A stretch of 64,000 bases of DNA, from assembly GCF_010550695.1 (NCBI RefSeq), contig NZ_JAAGOB010000006.1, positions 62,001-126,000 of the forward strand, written 5' to 3'. Made by a program: the position numbers and the translations under genes. Under the pieces are notes generated by a model. It was not told the origin of the DNA, did not search any database, and was given only the letters and a program-made list of their open reading frames with translations. Origin of the DNA: Phytoactinopolyspora alkaliphila (lineage in GTDB: Bacteria > Actinomycetota > Actinomycetes > Jiangellales > Jiangellaceae). This document shows, in pieces, positions 7,826-17,300 of this stretch; position 1 is the stretch's first letter, and every line of letters begins with the position of its first letter.

Positions 7826-8584
7826 TCACGCGTCCGGTTCGATGGCACGCCAGTCGATGTACTTGGGCTGCCGCCCGTCGCCCGAGGACCGGCGGGTGAG
7901 CCGTCTGCGGATCCACGGAAGGACGTGCTGCCGGTAGTACGCGGCGTTCGCCGCCAGACCGGGCGCTAGGGCCGGGCCTGAGGCCGCCGGCAGCATCCAC
8001 TCTTCCGGGTAGGCTGCGCCGAGCGTCTGCAAGACGTGCGCGGCGACACGGTGGTGGCCTGCGGCGTTGAGGTGCAGCCGGTCGTCGCACCAGTAGGCGG
8101 CATGGGTCAGTTCGGCGTCGGCCCACATGTTCGTGAACATGACGTCGTGCTTGATGGTGAGCTCCTCGACGGCCGTGGTCAGCAGGTCGCCGAGGCGTTG
8201 CATCCGCCTGCCCATCGGCAGGTTCCGCGCTGGGTTGCCGCCGCTGAGGATCAGCGGCCGCACGCCCACGGCGTGGCACCGGGTGATCACGTGCTCGGTC
8301 AGCGAACAGATTCGTGCGACGTCCGCCCGGGGCCGCAGCATGTCGTTGCCGCCGCCGTTCAACGTGAGGACGGTCGGCTCCAGCGCGAGGGCTGGTTCGA
8401 GCTGTTCGCGGACGATCTGCGCCATCAGCTTGCCGCGTATGGCCAGGTTCGCGTATTCGACCGGCTCTCCGATGTCGAGCGCGAGGCCGGTGGCCACGAG
8501 GTCGGCCCAGCCCCGGACCGTGCCGTCCGGGCGCTCGTCGCCGATTCCCTCGGTGAAGCTGTCGCCGATAGACACGATCCGCAT
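7826..8584 (-). CDS. SGNH/GDSL-type hydrolase
   Basis: The 252-residue protein is a cytoplasmic esterase/lipase-like enzyme, with no signal peptide. Block I is IVSIGDSFTEG (nucleophile Ser near residue 8). The oxyanion residues lie in NLAIRGK (Gly) and NGGGNDML (Asn, block III). The catalytic Asp/His pair lies in CDDRLHLNAAGHHR (block V, Asp-x-x-His). The ATG is 7 bases after the stop of the siderophore ABC ATPase gene, so it likely belongs to that operon. The substrate is unknown; a role in releasing iron from an imported ester-type siderophore is an inference from position. Confidence 0.87.
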   Translation of the reverse strand: MRIVSIGDSFTEGIGDERPDGTVRGWADLVATGLALDIGEPVEYANLAIRGKLMAQIVREQLEPALALEPTVLTLNGGGNDMLRPRADVARICSLTEHVITRCHAVGVRPLILSGGNPARNLPMGRRMQRLGDLLTTAVEELTIKHDVMFTNMWADAELTHAAYWCDDRLHLNAAGHHRVAAHVLQTLGAAYPEEWMLPAASGPALAPGLAANAAYYRQHVLPWIRRRLTRRSSGDGRQPKYIDWRAIEPDA

Positions 8585-8591
8585 GGGCCCA

Positions 8592-9395
8592 TTATCGACG
8601 AGCCAATTCCCGGGTGTGCCGCGGGATGACCATCGGCGAGCCGCTCTCCGGATCGGTGATGATCCGGCAGTCCATGCCGAACGCGGCGTGAATCAGCTCG
8701 CTGGTCATGATCTCATCCGGGCGGCCCTGGGCCAGGATGGCGCCGTCTTTCATACAGACCAGGTGGGTGGCGTAGCGGGCGGCCTGGTTGAGATCGTGCA
8801 GGACGGCGACGACGGTCCGCCCGGCCGCGTGCAGCCGCGAGCACAGGTCGAGCACCTCGTACTGGTGCGCGATGTCGAGGAACGTGGTCGGCTCGTCAAG
8901 CAGCAGGTACTCGGTCTGCTGCGCGAGCACCATGGCGATCCAGGCGCGCTGGCGCTGTCCGCCGGACAACTCCGCGACGTGCCGGTCCGTCAGTTCGGCC
9001 ACGCCCGTCGCCTCGAGGGCATGCTCCACGGCGTCGCCGTCCGCGCTGGTCCATTGCCGGAGGAGGGTCTGATGCGGGTACCGTCCGCGCCCGACGAGGT
9101 CACGCACGCTGATGGCTTCCGGGGCGATGGGGCTCTGCGGCAGCATCGCCAGCCGCCGTGCGACAGCCTTGCTGCGGTACTCGCCGATGGCCCGCCCGTC
9201 GAGCAGCACCTCGCCCGAGACGGGCTTCAGGGTCCTGGCCAGTGCCTTGAGCAGGGTCGACTTGCCGCAGGCGTTGGGTCCGACGATCACCGTGAACTCG
9301 GCGTCGGGCACGTCGAAGCTCAGCTCCTCGATGACGGTTCGGGCGTCGTAGGCGAGTGTGACGTCCCGCGCGCTGAGGCCTGCGGCCGTTGTCAT
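8592..9395 (-). CDS. Iron-siderophore ABC transporter, ATP-binding protein
   Basis: The 267-residue ATPase powers uptake by the neighbouring permeases. Walker A is GPNACGKST, the signature is LSGGQRQRAWIA and Walker B is YLLLDEPTTFLD, followed by the switch His in VLHDLNQAARY. This pattern matches the FecE/FhuC/FepC group. The ATG at 9395 overlaps the upstream permease stop (ATGA) and has GGAAGAGG just upstream, so the much longer in-frame extension is rejected. The SGNH hydrolase gene follows 7 bases after its TAA stop. Confidence 0.93.
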   Translation of the reverse strand: MTTAAGLSARDVTLAYDARTVIEELSFDVPDAEFTVIVGPNACGKSTLLKALARTLKPVSGEVLLDGRAIGEYRSKAVARRLAMLPQSPIAPEAISVRDLVGRGRYPHQTLLRQWTSADGDAVEHALEATGVAELTDRHVAELSGGQRQRAWIAMVLAQQTEYLLLDEPTTFLDIAHQYEVLDLCSRLHAAGRTVVAVLHDLNQAARYATHLVCMKDGAILAQGRPDEIMTSELIHAAFGMDCRIITDPESGSPMVIPRHTRELARR

Positions 9396-10483
9396 ACGGA
9401 GATCCTCTTCCATTCCTTCATGAGCAGATAGCCGAGGTACACGCCGCCGACGCCCGCGGTGAGGATGCCCACCGGCAGCTGGACGCCGAACGGTCCCTGC
9501 TGGACCGCCAGGTCCGCTACCGCCAGGATGAGCGCCCCGGTGAGCGCAGCTACGGCGATGTTCGGTCCGGGGGCGCGGGTGAGGCGCCGCCCGATCTGCG
9601 GCGCCATCAGCGCGACGAACGCCACGGGTCCCACCACCGTGACTGCCGCCGTCGCGGAGCAGATCGCCACGACGACCGCCGCGACCTTGGTGCGCACGGC
9701 ACCTGCTCCGAGGGCGTCGGCCAGCTCGTCGCCCATGTCGGCGATCTGCAGCCGGCGGCTGAGCGCCAGGGTACACGGCAGCAGGACGAGCATCGCAAGA
9801 CCCATCAGGCGGGCGTCGTCCCATGAACGTGACGCCGTGCTGCCGTTGAGGTACGCGGCGATGACGGTGGCCTGCTCCCGGGTCGTCCTGGTGATGATCC
9901 ACTGGACGAAGGCGAGCGCCATCGCGTTGACGCCGATGCCGACGATGATCATCCGGGCGGGCGAGCTGAAGCCCTGTCCGGTGCCGGCATAGACCAGGAC
10001 CATCGCCACGACCGCGCCCACGAGAGCTCCGGCGGGCAAGGGAATTATCCCGGTCCACATCAGGCCGAACGCGGCAGCACCCGCACTGGCCCCCGCGGCC
10101 AGCCCGATCACGTCCGGGCTCCCGAGCGGGTTTCTGGTCACCGTCTGGAACAGGGCGCCGGCGATGCCGAGACCGGCTCCCGCGGTCAGCGTCACGGCGA
10201 GGCGGGGGCCGCGCAACCGGCTGAGGACGAACTCTTCCTGAGCGCCGAGTTCGGCGCCGAACGGGATGAGCAGCCGGGTGATCGGAACTCCGAGATCACC
10301 GAGGGTGAGCGTGAGCAGCGCGGTCACGAAGAGTCCGGCGCCGATCAGGACGCCGACGACGACGCTACGCGGCTTCACCGGCACGCTGACCCACGTACCG
10401 ATGCGCAGCACCCTGGCCGCAGGTCTCGGGGGCGCCCCGGTGGCGGGCGGCGTCCGAGGTTGAACAGCGGTACTCGCCGGCAT
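9392..10483 (-). CDS. Iron-siderophore ABC transporter permease (FecCD family)
   Basis: This 363-residue integral membrane protein has about ten hydrophobic segments. FecCD landmarks are RGPRLAVTLTAGAGLGIAGA, FQTVTRNPLGSPDVIGLAAG and the later GPVAFVALMAPQIGRRLTRA, which forms the coupling region with the ATPase. Its ATG overlaps the stop of the preceding permease (TGATG) and its own stop overlaps the ATPase start. It probably forms a heterodimer with the other permease. The N-terminal 35 residues are Pro/Ala-rich and cytoplasmic. Confidence 0.92.
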   Translation of the reverse strand: MPASTAVQPRTPPATGAPPRPAARVLRIGTWVSVPVKPRSVVVGVLIGAGLFVTALLTLTLGDLGVPITRLLIPFGAELGAQEEFVLSRLRGPRLAVTLTAGAGLGIAGALFQTVTRNPLGSPDVIGLAAGASAGAAAFGLMWTGIIPLPAGALVGAVVAMVLVYAGTGQGFSSPARMIIVGIGVNAMALAFVQWIITRTTREQATVIAAYLNGSTASRSWDDARLMGLAMLVLLPCTLALSRRLQIADMGDELADALGAGAVRTKVAAVVVAICSATAAVTVVGPVAFVALMAPQIGRRLTRAPGPNIAVAALTGALILAVADLAVQQGPFGVQLPVGILTAGVGGVYLGYLLMKEWKRISV

Positions 10484-11529
10484 CAGGCACGGCCCTTCAT
10501 CCGGCGGACGCTGAGCATGAGGATCGGAGCGCCCAGAAATGCCGTGACGATCCCGACCATTAGCTCGCCAGGGCGCACCACGATCCGGCCGATGATGTCG
10601 GCCGCGAGCAACAGGACCGGGCCGAGCATCGCACAGTACGGCAGCAGCCACCGGTGGTCCGGGCCGGTGAAGGGCCGCACCATGTGCGGCACGGCGAGAC
10701 CGACGAACGCGATCGGTCCGCAGGCGGCGGTGGCCGCCGCGGACAGCAGAGTGGCCGACGCCGCCCCGCCGACCCGGATCAGGGCGGTCGACGCGCCCAG
10801 CGCCCGAGCCGTGTCGTCGCCGAGCGCCAGCACGTTCATGCCCGGCACGAGCAGGATCGCAAGGCCCAGGCCGGCGACGACGAAGGGGATCACCTCGCCG
10901 ACGACGTCGAAGCCCCGCCCGGCCAGCGCGCCGACCACCCAGAAGCGGTAGTTGTCGAACGCATCCGGATGAGTGAGTGCGACGGCCTGGACATACGCGG
11001 TGAGCACGGCGGTGATCACCGCACCGGCGAGCACGAGCCGCAGCGGAGTCACGCCGCGTCGTCCGGAGCCGAGCACGTAGACGACCACCACCGCCAGGAA
11101 CGCCCCAGGGATGGCCGCCCACACCGACGCCGATCCGACGCCGAGGAACGCGATACCGGTCACGATCGCCGCCGACGCCCCGGCGTTGACGCCGAGCAGG
11201 CCGGGGTCGCCGAGCGGGTTCCGGGTGATCCCCTGGATGATGACACCCGCCACGGCCAGGCTCGTCCCGGCGACAGCCCCCAAGACTGTGCGCGGGATGC
11301 GGCTGTCGACGACGACGTGTGCATAGCTCTCGCCAGGCTGAGTCAAGGCCAGCCATACCTCGGACAGGCTCAGTGCCTTGTTGCCGATGGCGAGACTGGC
11401 CAGGCACGCCACGGCCAGGGCGGCCGCGGCGAGTAGGAGTCCGAGGGCGAGCCGGGCGGCCCTCCCCCGGTCGCCGTGGGCCTCAGTCGAGGCCGGCGAC
11501 GGCGTCGCTGAGGAGATCGACGTAGTCAT
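10483..11529 (-). CDS. Iron-siderophore ABC transporter permease (FecCD family)
   Basis: This 348-residue permease is the first of the pair. It carries the family motifs RIPRTVLGAVAGTSLAVAGV, IQGITRNPLGDPGLLGVNAG and GPIAFVGLAVPHMVRPFTGP. It begins 47 bases inside the end of the binding-protein gene; no alternative start downstream is visible, so the long overlap appears real. Together with the second permease it forms the transmembrane channel for the siderophore delivered by the lipoprotein. Confidence 0.92.
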   Translation of the reverse strand: MTTSISSATPSPASTEAHGDRGRAARLALGLLLAAAALAVACLASLAIGNKALSLSEVWLALTQPGESYAHVVVDSRIPRTVLGAVAGTSLAVAGVIIQGITRNPLGDPGLLGVNAGASAAIVTGIAFLGVGSASVWAAIPGAFLAVVVVYVLGSGRRGVTPLRLVLAGAVITAVLTAYVQAVALTHPDAFDNYRFWVVGALAGRGFDVVGEVIPFVVAGLGLAILLVPGMNVLALGDDTARALGASTALIRVGGAASATLLSAAATAACGPIAFVGLAVPHMVRPFTGPDHRWLLPYCAMLGPVLLLAADIIGRIVVRPGELMVGIVTAFLGAPILMLSVRRMKGRA

Positions 11530-12577
11530 CGATGACCCAGGGGACTGTCAGCGGGGTCAGCATGCTGGATGCGGCCGCGAGGTGCCGGTCGATGACCGGG
11601 AGGTAGGTGCCGCGCTGCACGGCCGGTATTTGCGCGTAGAGGGGCTGTGCCTCGGCTTCGGCCTGATTGGTCTCGTCGTTGAACCAGGTGACGATGAGGT
11701 CGGCGTCGTCGAGCAGATCGGCCTGTTCCAGACCGAGATCGGTGGTGAACTGGCCCTCGCTCAACTCCATCTCGGCAAGCTCGGGAACCTCCTCGAAACC
11801 CAGCCGGGCGAGGAACTCGACGCGAGGGTCGTGGCGCTGGTACAGGTGCAGCTGGCCGGGCTGCACAGCATAGATGTACGCGAACGAGACTCCTTCGAAC
11901 TCGGGGTGCTCGTCGGCGGCCTCGGCGAACTGGCCGGCGATGTCGTCGATGAATGCGGACGCCTCGTCACTCTTGCCGAGCGCCTCGCCGATCAGCTCGA
12001 TCTCGGTGTCCCAGGGTGTCGCCCACGCACGCCCGGGATACGCGACCGTGGGGGCGAGCTCGTTGAGGATGTCGAAGTCGTCCTGGGTGATCCCGGAGTT
12101 CGGCGCGAGAATCAGGTCGGGTTCCAGAGCGACGATCGCGTCCATGTCGATCTCCGGGTAGAGCGCGAACGTGGCAGGGAGGTCGCCGCCGGCGCTCTCC
12201 ACGGCCTCGCGGAACCAGGGCCGGTAGCCGTCCGCGTCGCCTGACCACTCGTCGTACTCCACGCCGACCGGATTCTTGCCCAACGCGAGGACCGTGTCCT
12301 GCACGCCCCAGCCGATGGTGACGATCCGCTCGGGTTCCGACTCGATCACGGCGGTTCCCAAGGCCGAGTCGATGCTCACCGGAAAGGCGTCGGCGTTCTC
12401 GGCGGTGTCGGCGCTCCCGGTCTGGTCCGCGGCGGACAGCTCGTCACCGTCGCCGGATCCGCAGGCGGCCGCGAACAGCGTGAACGAGGTGACGGCCGCG
12501 AGTGCGACCAGGCCTGGAGGATGCCCAGCGGGTCGGGCTCGTCGGCGAGCGGGCATGCGGGTCCAGACTGCGGACAT
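11483..12577 (-). CDS. Iron-siderophore ABC transporter substrate-binding lipoprotein
   Basis: The 364-residue protein has a basic N-terminus, a hydrophobic stretch and a lipobox FAAAC near residue 39, so it is a membrane-anchored lipoprotein. The mature part is a PeriBP domain of the FepB/FhuD type: PERIVTIGWGVQDTVLALG, then a helical backbone linking two lobes, with ALEPDLILAPNSGITQDD typical of the family. GGAGG lies 8 bases upstream of the ATG. A DtxR/IdeR-like box lies 43-61 bases upstream. It is the first gene of the five-gene operon binding protein-permease-permease-ATPase-SGNH. Confidence 0.93.
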   Translation of the reverse strand: MSAVWTRMPARRRARPAGHPPGLVALAAVTSFTLFAAACGSGDGDELSAADQTGSADTAENADAFPVSIDSALGTAVIESEPERIVTIGWGVQDTVLALGKNPVGVEYDEWSGDADGYRPWFREAVESAGGDLPATFALYPEIDMDAIVALEPDLILAPNSGITQDDFDILNELAPTVAYPGRAWATPWDTEIELIGEALGKSDEASAFIDDIAGQFAEAADEHPEFEGVSFAYIYAVQPGQLHLYQRHDPRVEFLARLGFEEVPELAEMELSEGQFTTDLGLEQADLLDDADLIVTWFNDETNQAEAEAQPLYAQIPAVQRGTYLPVIDRHLAAASSMLTPLTVPWVIDDYVDLLSDAVAGLD

Positions 12578-12619
12578 GTCGGTGCCTCCGGTGAGTCATT
12601 CACGTAAGTGCGCCCTCAG

Positions 12620-12638
12620 TATGGCATGCCTTACCTAA
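12620..12638 (-). promoter_or_regulatory. DtxR/IdeR-type iron box
   Basis: Read on the minus strand the site is TTAGGTAAGGCATGCCATA, agreeing at 13 of 19 positions with the actinobacterial iron box (TTAGGTTAGGCTAACCTAA). The left half TTAGGT-AGGC is intact. It lies 43-61 bases upstream of the binding-protein ATG, so the operon should be repressed when iron is sufficient. Confidence 0.75.
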
Positions 12639-12674
12639 TGACTCATTCCGGAGGGATCGTCTGAACCTCGGGCG

Positions 12675-13892
12675 CTACGACGAGATCATCCCGTGGGGAT
12701 CGAGGATGTACTTGCGGGCCGCGCCGCGGTCGAACTCGGCGTATCCGTCCGCCGCCTGATCCAGCGGAACCACCGTGGCGTTCACGTTCTTGGCGATCTG
12801 AACCCGGTCGTGGAGGATCGCCATCATCAGCTGGCGGTTGTAGCGCATGACCGGGCACTGGCCGGTGGTGAAGGACAACGACTTCGCCCAGCCCAATCCC
12901 AGCCGGACGGACAGCGAGCCCTCCTTGGCGGCCTCATCGGCGGCGCCCGGGTCGCCGGTGACGTAGAGGCCGGGAATGCCTACCGCGCCGCCGGCACGCG
13001 TCACGTCCATGGTCGCGTTGAGCACCGTGGCCGGGTGCTCGGTCTGCGAGTCCGAACCGTGCCCGCGGGCCTCGAAGCCGACGGCGTCGATGGCGCAGTC
13101 GACCTCCGGCTCGCCGAGGATCTGCTCGATCTGCTCCGTCGGGCTGCCCTGGGACACGTCGATCGTCTCGCAGCCGAAGCTGCGGGCCTGCGCCAATCTG
13201 TCAGCTTGCAGGTCAGCGACGATGACGACCGCGGCACCGAGCAGGAACGCCGAGGTAGCGGCCGCCAGGCCAACCGGGCCGGCACCGGCGATGTACACCG
13301 TCGATCCGGGGCCGACGCCAGCGGTCACGGCGCCGTGGAAGCCCGTGGGGAAGATGTCCGAGAGCATCGCCAGGTCGCGGATCTTGGCCATGGCGAGGTC
13401 CCGGTCGGGGAACTTCAGCAGATTCCAGTCGGCGTACGGCACCAGTGCGTATTCGGCCTGCCCACCGACCCAGCCGCCCATGTCCACGTAGCCGTATGCG
13501 GAGCCGGGGCGGTCGGGGTTGACGTACATGCAGATGCCGGTCTTGCCCTCCTTGCAGTTCCGGCACCGTCCGCAGGCGATGTTGAACGGCACGGACACGA
13601 GATCGCCGGTCTGGATGTACTCGACGTCCCGGCCGGTCTCGACGACTTCGCCGGTGATCTCGTGGCCCAGGGCCAGGCCCGCGGGCGCGGTGGTGCGGCC
13701 GCGGACCATGTGCTGGTCGCTGCCGCAGATGTTGGTGGCGACCACCTTGAGGATGGCCGCGTGCGGCAGTTGGCGCCCGACGTTGTCGGGATTTACTCCG
13801 GGTCCGTCCTTCAGCTCGAAGGTGGGGTAGTCGACCTCCTCCACCTCCACGTGACCTGGGCCTTTGTAGATGACAGCTCTGTTCTCGGGCAC
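12675..13892 (-). CDS. fdhA: Glutathione-independent formaldehyde dehydrogenase
   Basis: This 405-residue zinc alcohol-dehydrogenase family enzyme oxidises formaldehyde to formate with NAD. The catalytic-zinc region is NICGSDQHMVRGR with GHEITGEV. The structural-zinc Cys cluster is CGRCRNCKEGKTGIC. The nucleotide fold is VYIAGAGPVGLAAATSA. The long loop before the Rossmann fold and the IFPTGFHGAV segment are typical of the FdhA group. The start chosen is the GTG at 13892 because GAGGAG lies 7 bases upstream and homologues begin xxNRAVxYxGPG; upstream ATGs lack a ribosome site. No regulator adjoins it. Confidence 0.9.
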   Translation of the reverse strand: MPENRAVIYKGPGHVEVEEVDYPTFELKDGPGVNPDNVGRQLPHAAILKVVATNICGSDQHMVRGRTTAPAGLALGHEITGEVVETGRDVEYIQTGDLVSVPFNIACGRCRNCKEGKTGICMYVNPDRPGSAYGYVDMGGWVGGQAEYALVPYADWNLLKFPDRDLAMAKIRDLAMLSDIFPTGFHGAVTAGVGPGSTVYIAGAGPVGLAAATSAFLLGAAVVIVADLQADRLAQARSFGCETIDVSQGSPTEQIEQILGEPEVDCAIDAVGFEARGHGSDSQTEHPATVLNATMDVTRAGGAVGIPGLYVTGDPGAADEAAKEGSLSVRLGLGWAKSLSFTTGQCPVMRYNRQLMMAILHDRVQIAKNVNATVVPLDQAADGYAEFDRGAARKYILDPHGMISS

Positions 13893-14186
13893 GGCGTCGC
13901 TCCTCTGCGTTGATGGCGGAAGTGCTGGAGTGGTGGGAACTGAAGACATGGCGAGGTACGTCTTGCCAGCGGCGCGGCAGCAACTCGTCGAGCGCGAGCC
14001 CTGCCCGGAAGCGATGTGATCATCGCGGGGCTCCGCGGTGCGATGGTGCGGTGTGGGGTCGTTGCCCCACGCGGATCTATCGAGCCTAGAACCGCGGCGG
14101 AAGGACGTCAAAGGCGTGGACGGCCCTCTGAAGCCGGCGTACGGCGGCGGGCCGGCGAGCCCGTGGAATGCCGGACCTTCTCAGGT
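13893..14186. other. Intergenic region upstream of fdhA
   Basis: No convincing gene is seen in these 294 bases. They should contain the fdhA promoter. A perfect 6-bp hairpin (GTGGGG-TCGTTG-CCCCAC) lies at 14053-14070. Codon-like signals here are frame shadows. Confidence 0.4.
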
Positions 14187-14303
14187 CTAGCCAGAGAGCA
14201 CGAATGGGTTGATGACCGGTACGCCTGCCCGCTCGACATCCTTCACGTTGCGGGTGACGAGGGTGAGCCCGTGCGCGGCGGCGCAGCGTCGATCGTGCAA
14301 CGT
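14187..14303 (-). pseudogene. C-terminal remnant of a VapC-type PIN-domain toxin
   Basis: On the minus strand the frame ending at TAG (14187-14189) reads AAAHGLTLVTRN, then VKDVERAGVPVINPF. This matches the conserved end of VapC PIN ribonucleases (…HGLTLVTRNxxDFExxGVxVxNPW). Only about 37 residues remain: the N-terminal and central acidic active-site residues are missing, and no start or partner antitoxin gene is present because pyc begins immediately upstream. It is therefore a degraded fragment. Confidence 0.7.
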
Positions 14304-14325
14304 GCCAGGCGATAGCCGCGACCGA

Positions 14326-17300
14326 TCAGGGACTCTGGATCACCATCAGCAGATCGCCGCCCTCCACCTGCTGCACGGCGGCGATCGCGAGACGCCGCAC
14401 CACGCCCGCCCGGGGCGCTGTGATCGAGGCCTCCATCTTCATCGCCTCGATCGTGGCCACCGTGGCTCCGGCCTCGACCGGGTCGCCCTCCCTGGCGACG
14501 AGCGTCACCACCCCCGCGAACGGGGCCGCGACGTGACCTGGGTCGGACTTGTCGGCCTTCTCGGCGGCGGGCACGTCGGAGGCGATGGCACGATCACGCA
14601 CCGAGATGGGCCGGAGCTGGCCGTTGAGAGTGGCCATCACGGTCCGCATGCCACGTTCGTCGGCCTCACCGATCGCCTCGAGCTCGATCAGCAGGCGCAC
14701 ACCCGGCTCCAGGTCGACGGCGTGCTCCTGCCCGGGCCGTAACCCGTAGAAGAAGTCCTTGCTCGGCAGGACGCTCGTGTCTCCGTACACGTCGCGGTGG
14801 TCGAGGAACTCCTGGGCGGGGCCGGGGAACAGCAGCCGGTTCAGTGTGACTCGGCGCTCCTTCTCCAGCCCGTCGCGATCCTCGGCGGACAGTTCGCGCA
14901 CCGGCTTGGGGTCGGCCCGTCCCTGCAGTGCCTTGGTGCGGAACGGCTCCGGCCAGCCCCCGGCAGGTTCGCCGAGCTCGCCACGGAGGAACCCGATCAC
15001 CGAGTCCGGGATGTCGTACGCGGCCGGGTCGGTCTCGAAGGCGCCGGGTTCGACGCCAGCACCGACCAGGTGCAAAGCGAGGTCACCGACCACCTTGGAC
15101 GACGGAGTGACCTTGACCAGGCGGCCCAGGATCCGGTCCGCGGCGGCGTACATCGCCTCGATCTCCTCGAACCGGTCACCGAGCCCGAGCGCCTGCGCCT
15201 GAGTGCGCAGGTTCGAGAGCTGCCCGCCCGGGATCTCGTGGTGGTAGACCCGGCCAGTCGGTGAGGCGAGACCCGCTTCGAACGGTGCGTAGATCTTGCG
15301 TACGGTCTCCCAGTACGGCTCCAGGTCGCCGACGGCTCGCAGGTCGAGCCCGGTGGGCCGCTCGGAGTGGTCGGTGGCGGCGACGATGGCGGACAAGGAG
15401 GGCTGCGACGTGGTGCCGGCCATCGACGCCACGGCGCCGTCCACCGCGTCGGCTCCGGCCTGGACGGCGGCCAGGTACGTGGCCAGCTGACCGCCCGCGG
15501 TGTCATGGGTGTGGACGTGCACGGGCAGATCGAACTCCCGGCGCAACGCGGAGACCAGGCGGGTGGCCGCCGGAGCGCGCAGCAGCCCGGCCATGTCCTT
15601 GATCGCCAGGACGTGTGCGCCGGCAGCGACGATCTGCTCGGCCAGCTTCAGGTAATAGTCCAGGGTGTAGAGCCGCTCCGACGGATCGGAGAGGTCAGCG
15701 GTGTAGCACAGCGCGACCTCGGCCACGGCCGTGCCTGTGGCCCGGACGGCGTCGATGGCCGGGCGCATCTGTGACACGTCGTTGAGAGCGTCGAAGATCC
15801 GGAAGATGTCGATGCCGGTGGCTGCGGCCTCGTCGACGAAGGCGGTGGTCACGTCTTGTGGATAGGGCGTGTAGCCGACGGTGTTCCGGCCGCGGAGCAG
15901 CATCTGCAGGCAGATGTTGGGCAGGCTCGCGCGCAGCGCCGCCAGTCGCTCCCACGGATCCTCCGCGAGGAATCGGAGCGCGACGTCGTAGGTGGCGCCG
16001 CCCCAGCACTCCATGGAGAGCAGCTGCGGCAGCGTGCGGGCGACGACGGGCGCCACGGCCAGCAGGTCCTTGGTCCGGACTCGCGTGGCCAGCAGGGACT
16101 GGTGGGCGTCCCGGAACGTGGTGTCGGTCACGCCGAGCGTCGACGAGGAACGCAGATGCCGGGCGAATCCTTCGGGGCCGAGCTCGTCGAGCAGCTGCTT
16201 GGAGCCGCGCGGAGGATCGCCGTCCGGTACCTCCGGCAGCTTGAGAAGAGGGTCCGCCAGTCTGGGCCGTTCGCCGTGTGGCTTGTTCACGGTCACGTCG
16301 GCGAGATAGGTCAGCAGCCGGGTGCCGCGGTCGGCGGAATGCCGGGCGGTCAGCAAGTGCGGCCGTTCCTCGATGAACGACGTCGTCACGCGCCCCGCTC
16401 GGAAGTCCGGATCGTCGAGCACGGATTGCAGGAACGGGATGTTGGTGGAGACTCCGCGGACCCGGAACTCGGCGAGCGCGCGCCGGGCCCGGCCAACCGC
16501 GGCGGGGAAGTCCCGCCCCCGGCAGGTCAGCTTGACCAGCATCGAATCGAAGTGGGCGCTGATCTCCGCGCCGGCGAACGCTGTGCCGCCGTCCAGCCGG
16601 ATGCCCGAACCGCCCGGCGAGCGATAGGCGCTGATCACGCCGATGTCCGGGCGGAATCCGTTGGCCGGATCCTCGGTGGTGATCCGGCACTGCATGGCGG
16701 CGCCCCGGAGCGTGATCGAGTCCTGGGTCAGGCCGAGGTCGCGCAGGCTCTCGCCTGCGGCGATCCGCATCTGCGACTGCACCAGGTCCACATCGGTGAC
16801 CTCCTCGGTGACCGTGTGTTCCACCTGGATCCGGGGATTCATCTCGATGAAGACGTGCTGGCCACCCTCGTCGAGCAGGAACTCCACGGTGCCCGCGTTG
16901 CGATAGCCGATCTGCCGGGCGAACCGCACCGCGTCCGCGCAGATCCGCGCCCGCAGCTCGGGGTCCAGGTTCGGCGCGGGCGCCAGCTCGATGACCTTCT
17001 GGTGCCTGCGCTGCACGGAGCAGTCCCGTTCATACAGGTGAATGACCTCGCCATGACCGTCAGCCAGGATCTGTACCTCGATGTGGCGTGGGTTCACCAC
17101 CGCCTTCTCCAGGAACACGGTGGGGTCGCCGAACGCCGACTCGGCCTCCCGGGCAGCGGCCTCGATGGCCTCCCGCAGCTGGCCGGGCACGTTGACCCGC
17201 CGCATGCCGCGGCCCCCGCCACCCGCGACGGCCTTGACGAACACCGGGAAGCCGATCTCTTCGGCCGCGGCGACCAGCTGGTCCACATCCGCCGACGGCG

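Noticed and set aside
8592-10058. Long upstream extension of the ABC ATPase frame
   Set aside because: The extension is antisense-like Arg/Gly/His-rich text overlapping the permease; the ATG at 9395 has a ribosome site and overlaps the permease stop.
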